Source: Chrysomallon squamiferum (taxonomy: Eukaryota > Mollusca > Gastropoda > Neomphalida > Peltospiridae). From it: DNA of 64,000 nt. Below the pieces are notes generated by a model, which saw only the letters and a program-made list of their open reading frames with translations, was not told the DNA's origin and made no database searches. The DNA lies in contig CM022665.1 of NCBI GenBank assembly GCA_012295275.1, positions 25,226,946 to 25,290,945 of the forward strand, given 5' to 3'. Positions 27,461 to 39,200 of this stretch are shown here, piece after piece (positions within the stretch are counted from its first letter, which is position 1; each line of letters begins with the position of its first letter). The position numbers and the translations under genes are program-made.

Positions 27461-28203
27461 ACTGTATTATTACAAGAAATGATGCGTTTGCTATCTGACA
27501 ATTGTTAATAATATAATGTGTTATTGTTTCGTTAAACTTGTTTTGTGGGTTTTTTTAATCACATTATTACCAGCGTATTAAATTCCTTGATAAATGATTT
27601 TAAAATTTTAAATAATTAATTAATTGTGTTATTTTGTTTCCTATAGTGCTACTGGTTATAAACCCTCAATTTTCTAGCTTTTTCAAAATAGAACTGAACT
27701 TTGGAAAATTTGTTTCGACATAATGTCCATGTCAACCTTCTTAATTATTTTAATAATTTCCTCGTAACTGACGTAAATGTTCTATATTTTGAACCTTTTA
27801 ATTTTAGTTTTGTTCCAACAGCAGTTCGAGCATATAAAACTAAATCTTTTGTAACAGAGGTGTATTTACACAACCGTGAAGAAAGTAATGAATCAAAAAC
27901 TTTGTGTTTTATTACCAAGGTAACCGCAGTTTTCAGAGAAAATATCGCGATTTCACACCTCACTTAAACAGTGACAAATGTACTCTTATTACTAGTGTAG
28001 TGTACGTTTTTGAAGTCTGTGTAAATATTGAAACCATTATCAACTAATTTCTTTCGATCATTTAAATCTGATATCTGATGAAATTACCTTTTTAAAAATT
28101 ATTAATAGTATTTTAATTAATTAATTAATTAATTTATTTATTTACCTATCTATCTATTTATTTATGAAAAACAATAATACAAATTTTAATAATTTAAAAA
28201 ATA

Positions 28204-28235
<32 letters not shown>

Positions 28236-29431
28236 CACACACACACACAAAAAGAAGGCGCAGTATTGTGCTAGAAACATTTTCAAGATAAATAAGTATC
28301 ATTATAAAGCAAAAGTCGTCTGCCGGCAAAAATAGCAGACGCAGTTACACGCTCTTTCGGGATTCGAGTAGTTTATATTATTATTTATCATTATTATTAG
28401 TAATTATTAATATTTAAATTGTGTTTACTCAGAATCAAAGTCGGGTGTGATAATGATATTAACATTTACGTAATTAATTTACTTTCAATTTTAAAATATT
28501 AAATTTCGTAATAAGTTTTCATACCAATAACGTTTTAAAAATAAATTTAACTTCATTCTGCATGGAAAGGTTTTCCCTAGCTCATATACTCATTATTTAA
28601 AAACCGAATGTTCATTTAGAATGGTGCCGTTGGAACTATTACGTTCAGTTATTTGCAATTAGCTTAACAGACAGAACCTTACTTACAAACCATTTCTATG
28701 TGTACAATTCTGATCAATTCTGAACCCACAGCTACAGAGAGAATAAAGCAATCGATGTTAATCTCTTTAGGGATTTTTCTTTTTTTTCCCAAAATTTTTG
28801 AAGATTTAAATTTAATATGGAACGCCCACGTGCTACTGTTCGTGTTTTCGTGGAAAGGAAAGGCAGAGGTGTAGAGACAGGAACTTGGGAAATACATTTA
28901 AATTATTCCCTTTTAGCAAAAGGTCGAGATGTGTTCAGAAATTCAACATGGCATCACAAGCGTGTAAAAGACGTCGCGCTGGGGACGAAGTCAAAGTCGT
29001 TGATGTAATTTTAAATAAAACAGGTTTGTGAATTACCTATCTTGAACAGAATTTACTGGCGACAATGTGACCGCGACCAACACGTATGTACAGTTATAAG
29101 AAAGAATTTAGTTACATATGTCTTCCTCTCCTACATCTTTACGCAGGTGAACCAGAGAAAAAAAGAATTTTTTAACTTTTTTATTTTTTTCCTCACTTTT
29201 GAGTAATTTCAGTATTTGCTCATTTAAATGTGAATTCTGTTAGAATTAATGATTTCTGTTTTCAGAAGTGTCTGACATATAATTATGAGTTTTAAATTAA
29301 TACAGATGAATAATTAAATACTGCTTCATTCAAGCATGAAGACAGTTGCTGTTAATTCATTCTGAAGGGATTACTTAAATCGTCCGTTTTTTACTCCCAC
29401 AAACATTATTATATTATTTGAACTGGCTGAA

Positions 29432-29459
29432 TATATATGTATGTGTGTATATGTGTATA

Positions 29460-29516
<57 letters not shown>

Positions 29517-29749
29517 AAGCGTGTGTATGTATGTATGCGTACATTTGTATATATTATATGTGTTTAGATATATATATATATATATACATACGAACGTACG
29601 TATGTACGTATATACAAACATACATACATACATAAATAAATACACACATACATACATATTATTTTTTGTTATCATCATAATTATCACTCTTATTATTATT
29701 ATTATTATTATTATTGTTATTATTATTGTTATTAATACTACTACTATCA

Positions 29750-29780
<31 letters not shown>

Positions 29781-29800
29781 GATTATTGTTGTTGTTGTTC
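29432..29800. repeat. compound TG / TA / CATA / ATT microsatellite block
   Basis: A GT tract (about 29468-29514), TA (29568-29586), CATA/CGTA units to 29660, then ATT arrays (29690-29800). Open frames across it read Cys-Val, Tyr-Ile-His and poly-Ile. Confidence 0.95.
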
Positions 29801-30523
29801 ACATTGCTTATTTTAAATATAAAAACGCAAACTAAGTTTTGTCAAAATTAATGTAATTGCTTTATTCTCATCCGTATTTCAGTATTTTCTAATTTACAAT
29901 CAACAACTGTTTTTCAGTTTGTTTTTTCTTAATGTACATTGTACATACACAATATCTCTTTCACCAAACACCAAATCCAGATGGTCCCGCATTTCCAGTC
30001 TAAAAACATAATCGCAATTCAGATGACGAATGTTTTTGTGGGTTTTTTTTTTCTTTGTTTCTAAAACAAAGATTCTTCTAAATTTTAAGTCTGCGTTTTT
30101 ATTATACACACTAAAATAATTATAGTAATAATAATTATTTTTATTTCATTTTGTTTTTCAAAAAAAAAAAAAAAAAAGAATTAAAAAATAGAGACGTCAC
30201 TACTGATATAGAAATATCTCAAGCTTTGTGTTATAAAATGAAATCTAAACTGAAGAAAGAGAAAACAAATTTATTCCTGTGACAGAAAAACGGCTACTTC
30301 ACAGAAGTATGAGCTTTTGTCACAGCGAAAACTGGATCTTGTAGTTAACGGGATTAACTAGGTTGTAGATAAGAGATAAATAAGCCTGTAGGATTATTAT
30401 GGGAAAAACTGCAACAGAATCGTGATGATTATGCCGGCATTTTCTCGATGATGGGAGGAAAATCACATTCATATATAGGAAATGGACATTCCTTATTGCT
30501 ATAATGATGTTCACATGATCTTA

Positions 30524-30568
<45 letters not shown>

Positions 30569-30777
30569 GCTGAATTATAAAATTAAAAAAAAACTGTGTT
30601 AGAGAAATAATTTCACATGATCTATGGGGGACGAATGACTCAAAGAGTAAATAATGGCTTAAAAATAAGTATTCGCATTAACCGAAACAGATTACGGGTT
30701 TGGATTTTTAGAAGAAGAATTAAAATGGATGTCGTTGACTTAATGTATGCATGGTACTGAAAACAGAAGACATATGC

Positions 30778-30816
<39 letters not shown>

Positions 30817-31278
30817 AGATTAGATCTGTAATTTTTAAAATGGTGTCACTATGGTACAGGCAGGATAACTCCTGTGCCGTTAGACGGCAATTTGAAAAAA
30901 ACAAAATTCAAACACCTTTTTGAAGTAAAATTTTATGATAATATGGATATGACTATTTTCTGAGTGCGCAGCTAAAGGATGATTACTGTTGAAACACTAT
31001 GTTTTTTATGTCACTAGATAGTCGCTAGAGAATTAGATGAACCTGACAGACAGACAGACAGACAGACAGATAGACGGAGAGACATATGCAGAAGAAATAC
31101 TGACAAAATACAGGAGGGAAAGACAGAACTGAGATAAAAGATAAGAATAAATAAAACGAAGGCAGATAACAGGCTTTGAAAATGAGAAAGAAACAAACAA
31201 AAAAAAAACCCCAGAAAAGTCAAAGACAAAAATGGATTTAGAATATTCTTAGAAGCTGAAGCGGTTCACACACAAAAA

Positions 31279-31312
<34 letters not shown>

Positions 31313-31433
31313 GCATTTAAATTTTGAGAAAAAAAAAAAAAAAAAAAAATCAAAAATCAAAATTCGTGAGGAATGTCCACTTCTTATTAATGACACAGTT
31401 AAGATGGTAAGTCAGATGACAGGAAAATACGTT

Positions 31434-31443
31434 TTTATTTATT
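31434..31443 (-). terminator. candidate polyadenylation signals of the neuropeptide gene
   Basis: Two overlapping AATAAA hexamers on the minus strand (31443-31438 and 31439-31434), 86-95 nt after the stop codon. This would give a short 3' leader of roughly 110 nt. In AT-rich DNA the hexamer is common by chance, so only the position supports it. Confidence 0.4.
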
Positions 31444-31528
31444 CTTGTTCGCCTAATCAATGTTCACAGTGACGGACTACTGGGATATGGTATTTGTCCA
31501 GCGCATGTGGAGATTCGAACACGTGGCC

Positions 31529-31722
31529 TCACACGGTGAAGCCGCTGTCAAGCAGCTGTTGCAGCATGTATTGGACCTCGTGCCACGAGCGCTCTGGCAT
31601 GTGCATCCCCAGAAGAGGGCGCTCGTCACCTTCCCGGGCAGCCTGAAACGCCTTGCGCAGATTGTCCACATTTTCTTGTGTCAAACCGAGAGTGGTTTCC
31701 AAATCGTCAATTCCACTGGCAA
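31529..31722 (-). CDS. IDLSRF-like neuropeptide precursor, coding exon 4: end of C-terminal domain and stop
   Basis: Last coding exon, with an ATTTTTCAG acceptor, encoding residues 132-195 and then TGA at 31531-31529. It continues the helical C-terminal domain: VASGIDDLETTLGLT, then ENVDNLRKAFQAAREGDERP, then a final WHEVQYMLQQLLDSGFTV. Insect prohormone-4 proteins also end in an amphipathic Leu-rich segment closing with Gly-Phe plus one or two residues (recalled). Base composition is clearly richer in G and C than the flanking introns. Arg154-Lys155 is the only dibasic pair and sits inside a predicted helix, so cleavage there is doubtful. The opposite strand is also open for 88 codons over this exon; that is a shadow. 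Confidence 0.9.
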
Positions 31723-31887
31723 CTGAAAAATAATAATAATTAAAAAAAAAAAAAATGCTTAAAAAGGTTCGTCATTATGTAATGTAATATTACGTCATCG
31801 ACAGTCATTTGTAGACATACTTTTATCTTTTATATATATGAATAATATCGTTATCATCATCATCGTCACCATTATTATTATTATTAC

Positions 31888-31927
<40 letters not shown>

Positions 31928-32855
31928 TGCCGGTCGTTTATTTCACTGGCTGGTTGATTTTTAATTGTTTATTAGGTTAATTTTTAATGATGTTTTTTTT
32001 TTTTTTTTCTTTTTTTTATATATATATTTAAATTTTTATTTATTTATTTATTTATTTATTATTATTATTATTTTGACATTTTGTGGTTTTGAAACTGTTA
32101 AAATAATGATTGTTACTTGATTTCTAATAATTAATTTATTTGTGATAGCTGTGGATCGTATTAATTCCTATTATGATCACTAACAACCGTACGTAGCACT
32201 TCTGATTTGTCGTAACAGTATTTAATAATGTAATATGCCATCATCGAACAGTGCGAGTGAGAAGTTAAAAATACTAAACTTGCTTATATGTAACTGAAAA
32301 GTCATTCGTTTCAATTCTGTTTACCATGCATTAGTAATAATCTAATTCCGAAAAACAGTAACAACGTTCCTCAGAGAAAAAGGAAAATAAAGCGACTATC
32401 AAATATTGATGCTTCGGCTAAAACTCGCACAAATGCGGCTTGTAAATTCCGCCATGGTTCGCGCTCATCAAAGTGGAGAAATGAAAATGTGCTGTAGCTG
32501 TAATTGCAGTTTTTAAATATTTATCAGTGGTGTAGTGTTTTCTCTGCCGATCTGATGCTGAAGTTACCTCAGTTTCAGATGTGCAAATCTAATATATCAT
32601 TAGAAACCTAAAACCTGAGAGGTCAAATGATGTTTTTCAGTTAACTGATTTTTTTTTATCGTTTTTGCTCCATTTTGTGATGACTGTTTGTGGGTGCGGA
32701 CACTGCTGAATGAACAGATGGGAGTGTTTCTGTACTTGTTCGGTGGCGGGAATCATTGTGAATTTGATTTTTAAGTCCAAGGGGGAAAATAAACTGTTGT
32801 TTTCTAAATCTTTACAATACTGTTTTGTTCGTGTCCACGTAAAAACGTTCACTTA

Positions 32856-32907
<52 letters not shown>

Positions 32908-33234
32908 AACACACACATACACACACACACGCACACACACACTCACATACAAACATACACACACACATACACACAAACACAACACAGACTCAGAAAAAAC
33001 CCATCGTATGCTTATACATTAATAAGCAATGATGGACATATTTTTATTTAGACCTTTTGAATTCATAAACGTTTTTTTTTTCTTCTTTCAGTGTTAAATA
33101 ATAAATATAGGCATCCTATTTTTTTATTCAAAACTTTTACTTTCATTAAGAATCTCAAAATGAATGTTTAAGTCATTTAATGAAACTAGTAACGGAATCT
33201 GGTTTTAAACAAATTAAATGAAAATGGTTTGTAC
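31723..33234 (-). other. intron 3 of the neuropeptide gene (1.5 kb)
   Basis: GT-AG intron, phase 1. Holds an ATT array at 31862-31926 with adjacent TTTA repeats to 32075, and an interrupted CA tract at 32863-32985. Confidence 0.8.
32863..32985. repeat. interrupted CA microsatellite in intron 3
   Basis: CA units with scattered AAAC, TACA and GCAC variants. Confidence 0.95.
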
Positions 33235-33348
33235 CTGATAACGTATGAGCAACTATTTCAGGATCCACGCCTCCGAAAAGGTTTGGAATAATCCAGTCAC
33301 TTTCACTTTCCAGAAAATCAAACAGCTGTTCCATAGATGGTCTTGATG
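33235..33348 (-). CDS. IDLSRF-like neuropeptide precursor, coding exon 3: start of C-terminal domain
   Basis: This 114-nt exon has a TTTTAG acceptor and a GTACAA donor, phase 1 on both sides, and encodes residues 94-131. It runs from the Arg-Pro that follows the LDLa module (ASRPSMEQLFDFLESE) to NLFGGVDPEIVAHTLS. The spacing Arg-Pro, then Phe-Leu, then Leu-Phe-Gly, then Gly-Gly-Val, then Ala-x-x-Leu-Ser fits what I recall of the conserved C-terminal region of prohormone-4 proteins. No dibasic site falls in this exon, so the region probably stays as one domain. The function of this domain is unknown; helical structure is inferred from its composition. Confidence 0.88.
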
Positions 33349-34925
33349 CTAAAACATAAAATAAGAAAAAAATGTGAAAGATATTCTCTGTTTAACTATT
33401 AACTTATTAGTATTAGTAGTATTATTTTAGTAAATTATTTCGTTGGGTATTGCTTGTTATCAGATATAATATCATTTTCAACATTTTCTCTAAGTAACAG
33501 TCATACACGTGTACGAACGTGTATTTATATTTGAATGCACATACGTATGTGTGTGTTTATGATGTGTAAATGAATGTTTGTTTGCTTTTATGTTTTTTAT
33601 GAATATATATATGTAAGAACGTACGTACATAAATATGTGTTTATATGTTAATATGTTAGCCTTTATGATTTGTTTTCTTATCTATCTTTGTTTTCCCTTG
33701 CCATAATAAGAGAAGGCTGTTATTTGAGATACGAGTACATCATTTTATACTTTCTCTGTTTTTCTGTCTCTGTCTCAGCCTGAATATCCTTTACTCTGTT
33801 TCCTTAGATGTTTGCCAAACAACACCTACTGTTTGTTTGTTTGTCCATTTTTGTTTTCTTTTGTTGTTTTTTTTTTTTCTCAGTGTTTCATTGCTGTTGT
33901 TATTGTTATTGTTGTGTTTTTTTTTTTTTTTTATTTTATCTGTTTTCAAAGCTAACTTCTGTGTATAAATTAGTCATGTACACTAGACGATCTAGTAATA
34001 CAAATTGTTGCAGAAAAAAGAAAACAATGTCAGAGTGACTGAAATTTAACAGACGCTTTTTGTAATTGCTACTGTGAGCATATGTGCATATTAAATGTCT
34101 CTCTGGGGTGTCTATATTCGTGCCATTTGTATAGAATACCAAATTATCTGTTGCTATTTGTATCTACAGTGATGACGTATTTGTTTATCAGGAAAATTTA
34201 TTAAACATTTACAGGAGAAATCATTGGCTAATAAAAGTTAACGTTAACGAGATTTACTTCCTGTTAGAGCGTCACGTTTCCGTGATTCTGAATGATGTCT
34301 TCACGCTCACTGACGCTGTATTTATGAATATGTTTATTATTAAAAACTAGGCTATAAAGTGTTAAATGAAATGTCCAAGATCAAATCATAAGGATCGATT
34401 TTTAACGAGTGACATATATTACTTTAAATTTTTATAAAATATCTAAAAAAAATTGTAAAATTTATGTTACCAGAAATACAGTGGAATTTTTTTTAAAGTT
34501 GATATGCATAACATGTATTGTTAATAACGCTTGATTTGTTAACAAAAAGTAGAATCATCGATACATGAAAATTTAAGAGATGATCTTTCAGATAGATGAA
34601 CGAGCTTAATATAACGTAGTTATAACAATTTAAATATTTAAACATGAATTATTAAATATATACTTATATACTGCGATACTGTCATAGTTATATTGCTTCT
34701 TTAATTATGACTTTTAAATAAATGGTTCTAATACTTATTTAACTAGTCACGTAGCTTCTCTATGTTTAGCTACTTATATACATAAACATACACGCATATT
34801 CATATATAAGCACATATATACATATTTACACATTCATACATTATACATATAGAGCCAGACACACACACAGACACGCATAAATACACACAAACACACATAC
34901 ACACACACATACATACATACATACA

Positions 34926-34961
<36 letters not shown>

Positions 34962-35130
34962 TACATATATACACATACACTTACCCACGCATATATCCAA
35001 GTATACATACGTACCAATTTATACATTAAGATATGTGCAGACTGAAGTAAATAATTACAAGAAATCAGTTATGTTAAATATCGTACACTATGAATATTAT
35101 ATTACTGATATTAAAAGAGGAGAGTCTTAC
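33349..35130 (-). other. intron 2 of the neuropeptide gene (1.8 kb)
   Basis: GT-AG intron, phase 1. Holds T-rich tracts at 33860-33945 and a CA/CATA array at about 34853-34980. Nothing else recognised. Confidence 0.8.
34853..34980. repeat. CA and CATA array in intron 2
   Basis: CA units then about 14 CATA units (34898-34956), ending in TA. Confidence 0.95.
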
Positions 35131-35262
35131 CAGCGTTACACACTGCCTTTTCTTCATCAAAGCCGTCGTCGCAGTCATACGTGCCGTCGCACACAAACTT
35201 AAGAGCTATGCATTTAAACGATGATCTGCATAAAAATGGTTTGTCTGCAGGACAGGGATTAC
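35131..35262 (-). CDS. IDLSRF-like neuropeptide precursor, coding exon 2: LDL-receptor class A module
   Basis: This 132-nt exon is bounded by a TTTTTGCAG acceptor and a GTAAGA donor, with phase 1 on both sides. It encodes residues 50-93. The six cysteines of an LDLa module are Cys53, Cys61, Cys67, Cys74, Cys80 and Cys91, with the hallmark CPADKPFLC start, Cys-Ile after the third cysteine, CDGTYDC and DDGFDEE. Asp75, Asp79, Asp85 and Glu86 sit where the family's calcium-binding acidic residues are expected. A single LDLa module directly after a short secreted peptide is the unusual feature of insect prohormone-4 precursors and is the main reason for the family call. The odd-numbered Cys48, encoded by exon 1, lies just before the module and has no obvious partner within it. 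Confidence 0.92.
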
Positions 35263-35840
35263 CTGCAAAAACAAAAGGATTAGAAGTTAGGTTTAGACAT
35301 ACGGATAACTTATAATGATACTAATTTGTTATGCCCACAGTTATACAACTGTAATTTACAAAAGAAAAGAAAAACAAGAAGAAAAGTTAAATTTAAAAGA
35401 ATCTCTGTTCCCGATTTGTTAATGATTTCACCTAAAATTGGATTTCACTGTTGTGATACATGGGGCATTTGTTTCAGTAAAATTGGTTAATTTATTGTGT
35501 GTTGTTGTTGTTGCTGCTGCTGCTGCTATTGTGATTGTTCGTTATTAGATTCATTTATCAGTTTCTCTTGTCTTTTCGTTTCGTACACCATGACGTAATG
35601 TTTGATTTTTCGCGGCTGTTGTTATTGTTGTTCTAACTAGACCGCTAATAAAAACAATATATATCCATTGTGCATTTAAAAATAACATTTGTATATAAAA
35701 TATATGTGACATCAAATAATTGACTACGAATATTTGTATGTTTTACGGACAAAGTTATAGATAACATTAAAAACATTGCATACAGAGCCATCAAAGAAGA
35801 GAAAGTATTATATAGCAGATTAGTCCGTCTAGATTTCTCC

Positions 35841-35886
35841 TGCGACGGACGCGCCCGCTGACCTGTCAGAAAGCGTGCCCGTCGCA
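35841..35886. other. GC-rich nested hairpin in intron 1
   Basis: Outer arms TGCGACGG (35841-35848) and CCGTCGCA (35879-35886) are perfect complements. Next to them ACGC (35849-35852) pairs with GCGT (35873-35876), leaving a 2-nt bulge. Inside, CTGA (35858-35861) pairs with TCAG (35866-35869) over a 4-nt loop. This GC-rich block stands out in AT-rich intron DNA, 0.6 kb from the LDLa exon. Confidence 0.6.
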
Positions 35887-36074
35887 GACGTGCTTCACAA
35901 CAGCTTGCTCTGATTAGCACGTTAATTTTTTTCCATTTCCATTTCCATAGATTTCTCAATATACAGATATTGTTACAAACTGGAATAGTTTTCTTTTGCA
36001 ATTTCTACTTAACACAGAAAAGAAAGATTTCGCAGACACCTGATATTCGTAACTTTATATTTCAAAAAAAAAAA

Positions 36075-36219
<145 letters not shown>

Positions 36220-39200
36220 AATTAACTTTAAACCAAACGTCTGTGTATTTCAAATACATTCTTGTTGCAGAGGTGCACCCATGATTTCACTTCTTATATT
36301 CATCCATCATTTACATGTTTCGTTTAAGTTAAAGACGTTTCAGTGATTCTGGGAATAGTTTACTGGGGAAGTAAACGTGTTTTTCGACAAAGCTGCTATT
36401 GCTCATTGAAAAAGTGACAACTTTCCAATACCTAATATGAAATTATTTGCCAATCTTGAGAAAATATTTACCGTGGGGATTAGCAAGAAACTGATTTGGT
36501 GCTGGGAGTGCAGAAAGCAGGGACCCGTATTCTTATTATTGGTGCTGAAATTTGCGTCTAGAGAATATATTTTCGCCATTCGTCTTGCCGAAAGCAAAAT
36601 GCTAGACACATTTCACGTCAATTACATGTCATGTCCAATTTCTGCTAGTTTTCTGTTATAATACAAATTGTTTTCAAAAAATGAGGTGAAAAGTCTACCA
36701 TGAATTATTTACTTCCTTGGGAATTGTTTATATTATTTGACACATCAGTGAGTAAACCTCTCTGTGTTATGTACATGTGTTTATGGGTGTGATTATAAGT
36801 GTATGCGTGCTTATACTTGTTTATATGTATGAACAAATTAGTCTAAAATGTGCATGAATGTATATATATGAGTGTGTGTATATCTATCTATCTATATATT
36901 TAGAAAGAACGCGATGTGTGTGTATGTATTTATATATTTATGCATTTGTATGTGAGTGTGCTTTTCAATGAGTGCCGCCTTTACGCAGCTAGTAACTAAA
37001 TAGAGATTCCTGTTTATGCACATCATTAAATTAATCCTATTAAAATAGCAGAAACGAAAATTTTTAAAATCTACGTCGACACAGGTTGGAGTCAAGCAGT
37101 GAGCACGGAACTGTCACATTCACATCCAAGCTGGACTGACTGACTGAACGAATATTTAGAGTTTATATTAATAACAATAGTTAACAGTTGTGCAGTCTAT
37201 AATTATTTAACGTTAAAATATGTATTAACACAGAGAAATATTTTAATTGCGTCTTTCCATTCACAAGAATTCCATTCATACTATAGCATTTGCTATAAAA
37301 ATGGAACAGTGAATAGGAAGAGTAGTATTTTTTTTTTTTAAATAAATTAAAAATAAAAATAAAACCTGACCATGAATGAACTGCTCAGATAAGCTTTCTA
37401 CAGTTAAGCTAAGGAATCAGGGAGCTCCCTAACGAACAAAAGCTACTGATAATCAGAGTTATTGTCATCATAGAGCGGGGGAGTCGGATAACCAAGAATT
37501 AAATTTAATCGTTTCATTCATATAATTAACCTTTAAGAAAACGTTTTTCTTTCATTTCAAATGACGGGAGGTAATCTGAAAACTTGAAAGAAACAGCTGA
37601 CAACGGCAGGTCGTATGCAGATACAGCTACAACTACACCAGCAATACTGTCATTTGTGTGTAAGTGTGCGTGTGTGTGTGTGTGTGCGTGTGTTAATGCA
37701 TTAATACTCTGTTATTGTTACCACTATGTGCTCTGTGACATCACCGATAAATTATAAACGATTTTAATTTTAAAAAGGAAGCGAAATAGTCAGTCAGTTT
37801 TCTTTGTCGTGCATTTAACTGTATTGTCTTGTCTTCCACAGAAGCAACCCTTCAAGTTGAAATGACAAAACCATAATATCATCATTTCGATTATCAATTG
37901 CACTGAATTAAATATGTAGAATTCTGGGCTTGTCATATCTGTGACTGTAAAGTGGTCAGATTAGTGCCGTATTATCAAGTACAAAAGGTTCAGATTAGTG
38001 TTGTGTTTGTTTCTTGTAAACCTCCGCTAGCCAACGGGAATTTTTAAAATTTTGAACCACCGTTATCTGCCATAACCTGGCTTCAGAAGAACAAAGCTTG
38101 GCCGATGAACATTGATCATGATGGAGATTCCGCCTGAACGGACAGAAGGAAATCATAAGATTCTGGTCAAGATGGTTGATATAGTATTCTAAGGAATAAA
38201 GCCATCTTCGAAACCAGAGATATACAAACCTTTTGACGGTTATTTCTGTTGTGAGCATGTGCATGTGTGTGTGTGTGAGAGATGTTTGAATGTACTTATA
38301 TTTGTATGTATTTCAATACACCAAAAATAATTATTCTTTTAAAGATAATGATATCACCACTAATTTCTTTGTTTATTAAATAAAATTCTTATTTTAACGA
38401 TTTTGGGTTTAAAAAAAAAACTAATAATAATAAACAAATACATAATAAAACTAATAATAATAAATAAATAAATAAATAAATAACAAAATTTCAAAAACTC
38501 AGAGCATAAAAATGGCGATAGTAAATAATAATAAAAACAATACATTAAAATTCTACAAAATAAAATTTCCACGTTGAAAAGCATGATTTTTTTACTTCAT
38601 TACGTAAACAGAAATAATACAGATTACATTCCTATCGACTAGTATATCATTACTTATCAATAATTTTATTACCCTTTATGTCAGTGTAACTTTAACTCTC
38701 CGACCTAAAATTATTTTAAAATTGATATTATTTTAAATAGTAAAACATAAAACAAAATTAAAAAAGGAAAAATTGAAATGATAGACTCTTATCTGATAAC
38801 TTTTACCTAATGGTGGAAGTGTCAGTTTGCTTCATTTTAATGTTCAGATTTTGATTTGGAATCTTATTACATTTAAAAATATTACTATCATTACAACTAC
38901 TACACTATCACAACTCGCTACAGATAAATAAATGTTTTTTGCTTGTCGGCTGTTTAAAAATAACTATACTGCCAATAATGATGAAAAATATTCATTATCT
39001 CACTAATATTAATTAGTAATATAAATTATCGTTTTTAATAAACAGTATATTATTTTTCGAAGAAAACTAATCAACCAAAATATTTATACTTTTTGAATAT
39101 GTTGTGATCGTTCAACGTCATGTATTATGACGTCATAAATGTCTTAACTTGGACGTAGCAACGTAAGTTGTTGAATGGTTGTAGTCTGAACATGTTGGTT

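Larger units (their letters stand above)
24675..31430. other. intergenic region just downstream of the neuropeptide gene
   Basis: ATT at 30523-30568, poly-T at 30779-30812, a CAGA run at 31046-31070, and poly-A / TA / poly-A at 31274-31349, besides entries listed separately. Small open frames at 27701-27967 and 28817-29008 show no recognisable domain. Confidence 0.7.

Noticed and set aside
28817-29008. 63-codon plus-strand frame starting MERPRATVRVFVERK
   Set aside because: Reasonable composition, but no recognisable family, no flanking exon evidence, and length expected by chance.
29437-29835. 132-codon open frame on plus and 113-codon frame on minus
   Set aside because: Both read through TG, TA, CATA and ATT repeats only.
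31460-31726. 88-codon plus-strand frame
   Set aside because: Shadow of the GC-richer coding exon 4 on the minus strand.
35645-36001. 118-codon minus-strand frame in intron 1
   Set aside because: No domain, no splice context, and the Arg-rich part coincides with the GC-rich hairpin.
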